Source: Caryophanales bacterium UBA4365 (GTDB lineage Bacteria > Bacillota_I > Bacilli_A > RFN20 > CAG-826). From it: a stretch of DNA of 5,980 nt. The notes below the pieces were generated by a model, which did not search any database, was not told where the DNA came from, and saw nothing but the letters and a program-made list of their open reading frames with translations. Positions 1 through 4,526 of this stretch are shown piece by piece (the first letter of the stretch is position 1; each line of letters opens with the position of its first letter). The stretch lies in contig DGSJ01000056.1 of assembly GCA_002393905.1 (NCBI GenBank), positions 1 to 5,980 of the forward strand, written 5' to 3'. Position numbers and translations under genes: made by a program.

Positions 1-162
1 TTATTAAATATGGCTAAAAACTACCACAAGACGATTATTATCGTCACCCATAACCAAAACATTGCTAAAATGGCGGATACAATTATCCGAGTCAAATCTG
101 GTCATATTAAAGAAGTGGTCAACCAAGACCATCCATTAAGTGTTGACGAGGTGGATTGGTAA
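1..162 (+). CDS. ABC transporter ATP-binding protein, C-terminal fragment (5' end outside window)
   Basis: Reading frame 1 is open from the first base to a TAA at 160-162 and gives 53 residues beginning LLNMAKNYHKTIIIVTHNQN. The stretch IIIVTHN followed by a run ending in AKMADTIIRVKSGHI is the H-loop (switch His, residue 17 of the fragment) and final beta strands of an ABC ATPase; Walker A, Walker B and the signature motif lie upstream of the window. The shape fits the MacB/LolD-like ATPases that pair with FtsX-type permeases, and such a permease follows after a single base. The protein would act as a cytoplasmic dimer hydrolysing ATP to drive the permease. The cargo cannot be told from this fragment. 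The fragment is partial only because the window starts here; nothing suggests a pseudogene. Confidence 0.9.
   Translation, partial: LLNMAKNYHKTIIIVTHNQNIAKMADTIIRVKSGHIKEVVNQDHPLSVDEVDW
148..154 (+). promoter_or_regulatory. Ribosome binding site of the permease, inside the ATPase gene
   Basis: GAGGTGG lies 9 nt before ATG 164 and within the last codons of the ATPase. It supports the ATG at 164 over the in-frame GTG at 140 and implies translational coupling of ATPase and permease. Confidence 0.65.
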
Positions 163-163
163 A

Positions 164-2455
164 ATGCTTTTTAAGAAGTTACTCAGAACAATTTGGCACT
201 ATAAAGCCCAATTTATCTCCATGATTGTCATGGTTCTTTTAGGTGTCTCAGTTTTTGTTGGTTTCCAATGTGAATGGAAATCTATCGAAGTTGATACCTT
301 TGCTTTCTATGACCAAACTGGTTTTGCAGATTATCGTTTAGTTAATGAGACTGGTTACTCTATTGAGGAAATGGAGAAAATCAAAAATATCGAAGGAGTC
401 GATCAAGTTTCTCGATATGTCTCTGTTAAAACAAACGAAACAAAAGAAAATGATGTTGTTGCGGTAACTGTCACAACAAACTTTGATGTTTCTTCATTTG
501 TTGTTATCTCCGGTGAAAAATATGATGAAGCATCTTTAGATGGTGTATGGATCTCTGATCAATACGCCAACAAAAATAATTATCAATTAGGTGACAATAT
601 TTCTTTGAAATATGGTTCACATACATTCACTGGAAATATAAAAGGTTTAATTAAGTCGAGTGAATACTTAATTTGTACTCCTGGAGAAAGCCAAGTCATG
701 CCTGATTTTAATACGTACGGCTATGTCTATATCTCTCCAAGCATGTATCACTCGTTATTCTTAGGAACGGAAATCTATCCAGAAATTCATGTTCTTTCTC
801 AATTAAGTAAAAAAGATTTTATTTCTAAAGCTAATCAAGCCTTAGGAAAAACAAACCTCATCTTGTCGAAAAATGAAATCGTCTCTTATTCTGAAGCTCA
901 AGGTGAAGCCACAGAAGGTAAAACCATGGCTTCGATCCTTCCAGTTATTTTTCTAGGTATTGCGGTGTTAATTATGGCAACAACTATGCAGCGCTTAACT
1001 AGAAATGAAAAAACCCAGATTGGAACATTAAAAGCCTTAGGCTTTAGAGATGCAAAAATCGTTCAATACTATACTCTATTTGGTCTATTTGTCGGACTAG
1101 TTGGTTCTCTTCTTGGTATCGGTTTAGGCTACTTTATCGCTTGGTTTATCTTTAACCCAAGTGGACCAATGGGAACCTATTTTGACTTACCTAGCTGGGC
1201 CATCCATGTGCCATGGTGGACCTATCTAGTCATTATTGGAATAATCGGTTTTATGACTTTAATTTCCTTTCTATCAACAAAACGCATGCTTCGAGGTACA
1301 GCCAGTGAAGCCCTTCAACCATATGTACCAAAAGCCATGAACCGATTAAAAATCGAAGACTCCAAAGCATGGAGAAAACTAAAGTTTGCCACAAAATGGA
1401 ATTTACGAGATTTATTTCGTCATAAAGCTCGTAGTGGCATGACTTTATTTGGAGTCTTCGGTTGTACAATCCTTCTTATTGCATCATTTTTAATGATGGA
1501 ATCAATGACAGGATTCGTAAATAAATTCTATTATGGTTCAATGAACTATGAATCGCAGATTTCACTGAAACAAGATGTTAGTAACGAGCAAGCAAAAGAA
1601 GTCGCATCCTACTTTAAAGGCGATTACTCCGCGAACACAAATGTCTTATTTAACGATGAAGCTATCGCGATGGATATTTATCATGTCGAATCTGACCACG
1701 TTCGATTCCTTGATCAAAAGATGAACTATGTTTCTTTAGGTGACCAAGGTGTCTATGTTGGGCAACGTCTAATGGAGACAAATAACCTGAAAATTGGTGA
1801 TTCTTTTACTGTTTCTGTCTTTGGAACTGACATCACTTATCGGTTAACTTTAGCAGGTCAACTCCGCACTCTCACGAAAGGTGTTGTGATGAATGAGAAA
1901 TATGCAAAAGAGCTAGGAATTGCATATAAAATTAACCAAATTTACACAAATACACTAAAAGATGATATTAACAAAGACACAACTTATTCATCATTAATTT
2001 CGACGACTAAATCTCGAGCGGATATCATTAAATCCTTTGATAGTTTTATGTCAGTCATGTACACGATGATTGGTGCATTAATTGTTTTATCAATTATTCT
2101 AGGAATTGTTGTTTTATATAACTTAGGAACGATGTCGTATTTTGAACGATATCGTGAATTAAGCACCTTAAAAGTTGTTGGATTTAAAGACCGACACATC
2201 GGAAAACTCTTAATAAGTCAAAACATGTGGTTAACGATTGCTGGCTTTGTTTTAGGAGTTCCAGCAGGAATTGGGATTACTTTTGTATTAACAAAAGCGT
2301 TAGCCAGTGAATATGAAATGATGCTCATTTTTGGTTGGATGACATTTGTCATCCCACTAGTCTTGATTTTTGGAGTATCTTTATTTGTCTCATATCTAGT
2401 TAGTCGAAAAAATAAGAAAATCAATATGGTCGAAGCATTAAAAGTGCCAGAATAG
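164..2455 (+). CDS. ABC transporter permease, FtsX/MacB family with two FtsX domains
   Basis: A 763-residue membrane protein. I chose ATG 164, one base after the ATPase stop, because GAGGTGG at 148-154 is well placed for it; a GTG at 140 would add eight residues inside the ATPase gene. Hydrophobic segments lie at about residues 17-38, 257-278, 303-328, 352-372, 424-446, 630-653, 689-712 and 725-750. Large extracytoplasmic domains fall at about 39-255 and 447-628, so two FtsX-type units are arranged in tandem. Each unit ends in the usual family form: TASEALQPYVPK after helix 4 and NMVEALKVPE at the C-terminus. Relatives of this type are mechanotransmitters or exporters of lipoproteins, peptides, lipids or drugs rather than importers. 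No long coiled coil is visible in the outer domains. The substrate is unknown. Placement before metal genes is suggestive only, since the next gene's ribosome site overlaps this stop codon and co-transcription is likely. Confidence 0.9.
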   Translation: MLFKKLLRTIWHYKAQFISMIVMVLLGVSVFVGFQCEWKSIEVDTFAFYDQTGFADYRLVNETGYSIEEMEKIKNIEGVDQVSRYVSVKTNETKENDVVAVTVTTNFDVSSFVVISGEKYDEASLDGVWISDQYANKNNYQLGDNISLKYGSHTFTGNIKGLIKSSEYLICTPGESQVMPDFNTYGYVYISPSMYHSLFLGTEIYPEIHVLSQLSKKDFISKANQALGKTNLILSKNEIVSYSEAQGEATEGKTMASILPVIFLGIAVLIMATTMQRLTRNEKTQIGTLKALGFRDAKIVQYYTLFGLFVGLVGSLLGIGLGYFIAWFIFNPSGPMGTYFDLPSWAIHVPWWTYLVIIGIIGFMTLISFLSTKRMLRGTASEALQPYVPKAMNRLKIEDSKAWRKLKFATKWNLRDLFRHKARSGMTLFGVFGCTILLIASFLMMESMTGFVNKFYYGSMNYESQISLKQDVSNEQAKEVASYFKGDYSANTNVLFNDEAIAMDIYHVESDHVRFLDQKMNYVSLGDQGVYVGQRLMETNNLKIGDSFTVSVFGTDITYRLTLAGQLRTLTKGVVMNEKYAKELGIAYKINQIYTNTLKDDINKDTTYSSLISTTKSRADIIKSFDSFMSVMYTMIGALIVLSIILGIVVLYNLGTMSYFERYRELSTLKVVGFKDRHIGKLLISQNMWLTIAGFVLGVPAGIGITFVLTKALASEYEMMLIFGWMTFVIPLVLIFGVSLFVSYLVSRKNKKINMVEALKVPE

Positions 2456-2458
2456 GAG
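2453..2458 (+). promoter_or_regulatory. Ribosome binding site of the HMA gene overlapping the permease stop codon
   Basis: TAGGAG contains the permease stop TAG (2453-2455) and forms an AGGAG site 7 nt before ATG 2466. Termination on the permease therefore places ribosomes on the next start. Confidence 0.6.
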
Positions 2459-2465
2459 AAGAAAA

Positions 2466-2714
2466 ATGTATAAGTATACTTTAGGAATTGATGGAATGGC
2501 GTGTGGTGCATGTGAAGCCCATGTCAAAAATAAACTGATCCGTCGTTTAAACTGTAAAAAAGTCAAAGCAAGCCACATCAAAAATAATGTGGTGATCTTC
2601 TCGGAAGAAATCTACAAAGAAGACGATTTTAAAAAGATCCTTGACCCAACTGGTTATATTGTTACATCTTATCAATGTGATTTAGCTCAAAAGAAACTCT
2701 TTGGCTGGAGGTAA
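2466..2714 (+). CDS. Small standalone heavy-metal-associated (HMA) domain protein
   Basis: An 82-residue soluble protein that is one HMA (ferredoxin-like fold) domain. The metal site is GMACGACEAHV at residues 10-20, with Cys13 and Cys16 forming the CxxC pair that binds soft metals such as Cu(I) in this superfamily. The second half follows the usual beta-alpha-beta order, with a DPTGYIV stretch at 60-66 before the last strand. It resembles, from memory, short clostridial HMA proteins that begin with a GMxCxxCEAH site and end in a KKGLFG-like tail; here the tail is KKLFGWR. Two further Cys, at 30 and 71, are not part of the usual site. A cytoplasmic metal chaperone or buffer is the likely role, with copper the default guess. 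It starts 10 nt after the permease stop, with AGGAG overlapping that stop, and runs 6 nt short of the ZIP transporter, which suggests co-expression with a metal carrier. No P-type ATPase or CopY/CsoR regulator is visible nearby, so the metal is not established. Confidence 0.85.
   Translation: MYKYTLGIDGMACGACEAHVKNKLIRRLNCKKVKASHIKNNVVIFSEEIYKEDDFKKILDPTGYIVTSYQCDLAQKKLFGWR
2707..2711 (+). promoter_or_regulatory. Ribosome binding site deciding the GTG start of the ZIP gene
   Basis: GGAGG lies 9 nt before GTG 2721. It is made from the last two codons (Trp-Arg, TGG AGG) of the HMA gene, so the C-terminal residues of that protein and this site constrain each other. Confidence 0.7.
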
Positions 2715-2720
2715 TTAGTA

Positions 2721-3515
2721 GTGGAAGATTATGCTTACCCTTTACTTGGTATCCCTCTAATCTTTTTATGTACCACTCTAGGAGCTTTGTTTGTTTTCTT
2801 CATTAGAAAAAAAGAAATCTCACCAAAACTAAATAAAATCTTTACTGGTTTTGCTGCTGGAGTGATGTTTTCCGCCTCTTTCTTCTCGCTAATTAAACCA
2901 GCGATTGAAAGTGACGTTACTTACATGCCAACATGGGTTATTGCGGTGATCTCGATTGTTTTAGGCGCCCTCTTCCTATGGGGCATTGATAAACTTGTTC
3001 CACACTTTCATAGCGCCGAACAACAAGATGAAGGATTACCTTCAAGAAAACTAAGCAAAACATCAAAGATGTTCCTGGCGGTCACTATCCACAATGTTCC
3101 TGAAGGTTTATCCGTTGGTATTGCCTTTGGTGTTGCTTTAGCTAACCCAGGTAACCAAGCCTTACTTATTGGAGCTTTACTTCTTTCCATTGGTATTGGT
3201 ATTCAAAATATTCCAGAAGGCGCAGTGGTCTCTCTTCCTTTAAAAGCGGAAACTGGATCAAGCAAAAAAGCTTTCTTATTTGGTATGCTTAGCGGTGCTG
3301 TTGAGCCAGTTGCCGCTGTCATCGGCTTATTCCTTGCTTTGCAAATCCAAGGAATTATGCCATGGGCTCTTGCATTTGCTGCTGGTTGCATGATTTACGT
3401 TGTCGCTGAAGAAATGATTCCAGAAATGACTAGCGAAGGTCATGACCATTATGGAGTTTGGTCATTCATATTTGGTTTTGTCATTATGCTTGCACTTGAT
3501 TGTATTCAGTTCTAA
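2721..3515 (+). CDS. ZIP-family divalent metal transporter, GufA subfamily
   Basis: A 264-residue membrane protein with about eight helices (near 8-28, 40-60, 71-90, 115-140, 146-172, 184-208, 212-232, 246-264). The ZIP metal path is clear: HNVPEG at 124-129 in helix 4 and QNIPEG at 162-167 in helix 5. Gln replaces His in the second motif, which is usual for GufA-type members. AVEP (Glu195) in helix 6 and YVVAEEMIPE (Glu230, Glu231) in helix 7 are also subfamily marks. A His-containing loop PHFH at 94-97 and a C-terminal GHDHYG at 240-245 may bind metal. ZIP proteins move Zn, Fe, Mn or related divalent ions into the cytoplasm, down a gradient. The specific ion is not readable here. The start is a GTG with GGAGG at 2707-2711; no in-frame ATG is nearby. 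It is probably co-translated with the HMA gene and lies 40 nt before an iron-type regulator. Confidence 0.92.
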   Translation: MEDYAYPLLGIPLIFLCTTLGALFVFFIRKKEISPKLNKIFTGFAAGVMFSASFFSLIKPAIESDVTYMPTWVIAVISIVLGALFLWGIDKLVPHFHSAEQQDEGLPSRKLSKTSKMFLAVTIHNVPEGLSVGIAFGVALANPGNQALLIGALLLSIGIGIQNIPEGAVVSLPLKAETGSSKKAFLFGMLSGAVEPVAAVIGLFLALQIQGIMPWALAFAAGCMIYVVAEEMIPEMTSEGHDHYGVWSFIFGFVIMLALDCIQF

Positions 3516-3536
3516 TCTTTTATCTAAATAAAGAAG

Positions 3537-3545
3537 TATTATAAT
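3537..3545 (+). promoter_or_regulatory. Possible -10 element in front of the DtxR-family gene
   Basis: TATTATAAT ends in a perfect TATAAT at 3540-3545, 10 nt before ATG 3556. No convincing -35 hexamer sits 16-18 nt upstream (around 3516-3523). If used, transcription would start almost at the ATG, giving a near-leaderless message. It may be chance in AT-rich DNA. Confidence 0.25.
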
Positions 3546-3555
3546 AATAAGAAAT

Positions 3556-3927
3556 ATGAAACGCTACGAATCCACCGAAGACTATTTAGAAAAGATCCTT
3601 CAATTATCTGATATTAAAGAAGAAGTTCACGCCGTTGATATTGCTCGTGAAATGTCTTTTTCTAAACCTTCTGTCTCTGAAGCCATGGGAAAACTTAAAG
3701 ACCAAGGCTATATTGAAATTAATCCTAAAGGAGCGATTACTTTAACCGCTAGTGGAGAAGAAATCGCTAAGAAAACTTTAGAAAAACACGTTATTCTCAC
3801 CCAGATGTTACTTGCTTTAGGAGTGGATGAAGAAACCGCAGCAGATGATGCTTGTCGTATGGAACACGATATCTCTGATAAAACCTGGGAATTAATTAAG
3901 AAACACTACGAACAAAACAAAAAATAA
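3556..3927 (+). CDS. DtxR/MntR-family metal-dependent transcriptional repressor, short form, probably iron-sensing
   Basis: A 123-residue regulator. Residues 1-65 form the winged helix-turn-helix, with AVDIAREMSFSKPSVSEAMG at 26-45 as the DNA-reading part. Residues 66-123 form the dimerisation domain. Metal ligands line up with the family: Asp9, Glu12, His78, Cys100, Glu103, His104. The block ACRMEH at 99-104 matches the Cys-Glu-His set of DtxR/IdeR (ACRWEH, Cys102 in DtxR), where MntR has Glu (Glu99). This favours Fe(II) over Mn(II) as the co-repressor. No C-terminal SH3-like domain is present, so the protein has MntR-like length (B. subtilis MntR is 142 residues). In the family, metal-loaded dimers bind palindromic operators; two such palindromes lie just downstream before feoA. 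The ribosome site is poor: only an A-rich stretch with AAGAAG at 3531-3536, 19 nt away, suggesting low expression or read-through from the ZIP gene. The start is fixed by the conserved N-terminus with the Asp9 and Glu12 ligands. Confidence 0.92.
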   Translation: MKRYESTEDYLEKILQLSDIKEEVHAVDIAREMSFSKPSVSEAMGKLKDQGYIEINPKGAITLTASGEEIAKKTLEKHVILTQMLLALGVDEETAADDACRMEHDISDKTWELIKKHYEQNKK

Positions 3928-3941
3928 ACCAAAAGGTTTAT
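3924..3941 (+). terminator. Small hairpin overlapping the regulator's stop codon, weak terminator candidate
   Basis: ATAAACC (3924-3930) pairs perfectly with GGTTTAT (3935-3941) across an AAAA loop; the TAA stop at 3925-3927 is inside the left arm. The following CATATCTTT is not a proper U-tract, so alone it would terminate poorly. It may act as a 3'-end stabiliser or as a helper to the hairpin at 3958-3985. Confidence 0.35.
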
Positions 3942-3957
3942 CATATCTTTAAAAAGT

Positions 3958-3990
3958 GAAAGAGTTAGGATTTCCTAACTTTTTTCTTTA
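3958..3990 (+). terminator. Intrinsic terminator-like hairpin of the regulator transcript, built around an operator palindrome
   Basis: The bases at 3958-3969 can pair with 3974-3985 (12 pairs, two of them G-U) around an ATTT loop. The strong core is AGTTAGG against CCTAACT. The right arm runs into six T's, a C and three more T's, giving a usable U-tract. It stands 30 nt after the regulator stop and before the feo promoter, where a terminator is expected. The same bases hold the operator at 3964-3979, so the hairpin could be a by-product of the palindrome. Confidence 0.55.
3964..3979. promoter_or_regulatory. Predicted DtxR-type iron box, upstream copy
   Basis: GTTAGGATTTCCTAAC is a perfect 7-bp inverted repeat around TT. 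It contains TTAGG-N4-CCTAA, the same 14-bp palindrome that lies inside the classical DtxR operator of Corynebacterium (TTAGGTTAGCCTAA core). It lies upstream of the predicted -35 and is the exact reverse complement of the box at 4022-4037. Binding by the DtxR-like protein encoded next door is inferred. Confidence 0.7.
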
Positions 3991-4014
3991 CTTATGTATT
4001 ATGAGGTCTATAAT
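3987..4014 (+). promoter_or_regulatory. Predicted sigma-A promoter of the feo operon
   Basis: The -10 is a perfect TATAAT at 4009-4014. The best -35 is TTTACT at 3987-3992 (four of six consensus bases) with a 16-nt spacer. Transcription would begin near 4021, at the left edge of the second iron box and about 37 nt before the first feoA. The promoter lies entirely between the two boxes. Confidence 0.65.
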
Positions 4015-4021
4015 ATTCTTG

Positions 4022-4037
4022 GTTAGGAAATCCTAAC
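4022..4037. promoter_or_regulatory. Predicted DtxR-type iron box overlapping the transcription start
   Basis: GTTAGGAAATCCTAAC is a perfect 7-bp inverted repeat around AA and the reverse complement of the copy at 3964-3979. The centres are 58 bp apart. It covers the predicted +1 region and ends just before the ribosome site, a classical repressor position. Iron-loaded regulator bound here should block feo transcription. Confidence 0.75.
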
Positions 4038-4043
4038 TTATTG

Positions 4044-4050
4044 AAGGAGG
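4044..4050 (+). promoter_or_regulatory. Strong ribosome binding site of the first feoA
   Basis: AAGGAGG, close to a perfect Shine-Dalgarno, lies 7 nt before ATG 4058. Its strength contrasts with the weak site of the regulator gene. Confidence 0.8.
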
Positions 4051-4057
4051 TTAATCT

Positions 4058-4270
4058 ATGCCAATCTGTTTAGCTCCATTAAATACGGATGTAAAGATTG
4101 TCCGAGTACTCACTGATGATAAAACAAAGAAACATCTCGAGAGTCTTGGAATTTTAGTGAATGCCTCCGTAAAAGTCATCTCTTCCGTAAACGGCGGTGT
4201 AGTCATTGCTGTTAAAGAAGGACGACTCGCGTTGGATCGCTCCATCGCTAACAAAATTCTGGTTGCATAA
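4058..4270 (+). CDS. feoA: FeoA-family protein (first copy), SH3-like domain
   Basis: A 70-residue cytoplasmic protein made of one FeoA/SH3-like barrel. Recognisable marks are the HLESLGI turn at 26-32, a Gly-Gly hairpin at 46-47 and the C-terminal ALDRSIANKILV at 58-69, which is typical of the first FeoA in Bacillota operons carrying two. FeoA proteins are accessory factors for the FeoB ferrous-iron transporter, and the FeoA fold is related to the C-terminal domain of full-length DtxR. The exact role is unsettled; stabilising or activating the FeoB complex is the usual proposal. It is first in the operon behind the iron-box promoter, has the best ribosome site in the window, and is followed after 15 nt by the second feoA. 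It differs strongly from that copy, so the pair is not a recent duplication. Confidence 0.88.
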   Translation: MPICLAPLNTDVKIVRVLTDDKTKKHLESLGILVNASVKVISSVNGGVVIAVKEGRLALDRSIANKILVA

Positions 4271-4285
4271 GAAAGGAAGGAATTT

Positions 4286-4525
4286 ATGCTAAAAAAACTA
4301 GATGAATTTCAAATAGGCGAGACTGGCCTAATAAAAAAAGTAGAAGGTGAAGGTCGTCTCCGTCGTAGACTCTTCGACATGGGTGTTACCCCAGGTGCAA
4401 CAGTCTACCTTAGAAAGAAAGCTCCTTTAGGAGACCCACTTGAAGTAACCATTCGTGGTTATGAACTCACCTTAAGAAAAAGCGAAGCCGCTTTAGTCCT
4501 TCTAGAAGTGGAGGAAAAGAAATAG
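4286..4525 (+). CDS. feoA: FeoA-family protein (second copy), classical type
   Basis: A 79-residue SH3-like protein. It has the classical FeoA marks: RRRLFDMGVTPG at 26-37, APLGDPLEVTIRGYELTLR at 46-64 and a hydrophobic final strand ALVLLEVE at 69-76. The RLFDMG turn and GDPLEV-RGYELTLR block are the best conserved parts of the family. It should act on the cytoplasmic side of FeoB. AGGAAGG at 4274-4280 precedes ATG 4286 by 5 nt. The stop is one base before the FeoB start, so translation of the two is very likely coupled, and the FeoB ribosome site lies inside this gene's last codons. Its last residues, EEKK, look like a charged tail. Confidence 0.93.
   Translation: MLKKLDEFQIGETGLIKKVEGEGRLRRRLFDMGVTPGATVYLRKKAPLGDPLEVTIRGYELTLRKSEAALVLLEVEEKK
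4510..4515 (+). promoter_or_regulatory. Ribosome binding site of feoB inside the second feoA
   Basis: GGAGGA lies 11 nt before ATG 4527, slightly long spacing but the only good site. With a 1-nt intergenic gap, re-initiation by ribosomes leaving feoA is probable. Confidence 0.6.
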
Positions 4526-4526
4526 T

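Noticed and set aside
140..163. GTG at 140 as the permease start, adding eight residues
   Set aside because: It lies inside the ATPase gene with no good ribosome site, while ATG 164 has GAGGTGG at proper spacing and yields the usual short N-terminus before helix 1.
1251..2511. Minus-strand open frames of 71-97 codons opposite the permease
   Set aside because: They are shadows of the permease reading frame and show no credible protein features.
3924..3941. Hairpin at the regulator's 3' end as part of a riboswitch
   Set aside because: A single 7-bp stem with an AAAA loop shows no conserved riboswitch core, and no multi-stem fold fits in the 130-nt gap.
3928..4057. Palindromes as Fur boxes or as transposon inverted repeats
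   Set aside because: They lack the GATAAT-type hexamers of Fur sites. No transposase or target duplication is present, and their position around a promoter beside a DtxR-family gene explains them better.
4058..4525. The two feoA genes as a recent tandem duplication
   Set aside because: The proteins share only the fold and short turns. Each matches a different long-established FeoA type, and the DNA shows no long repeat.
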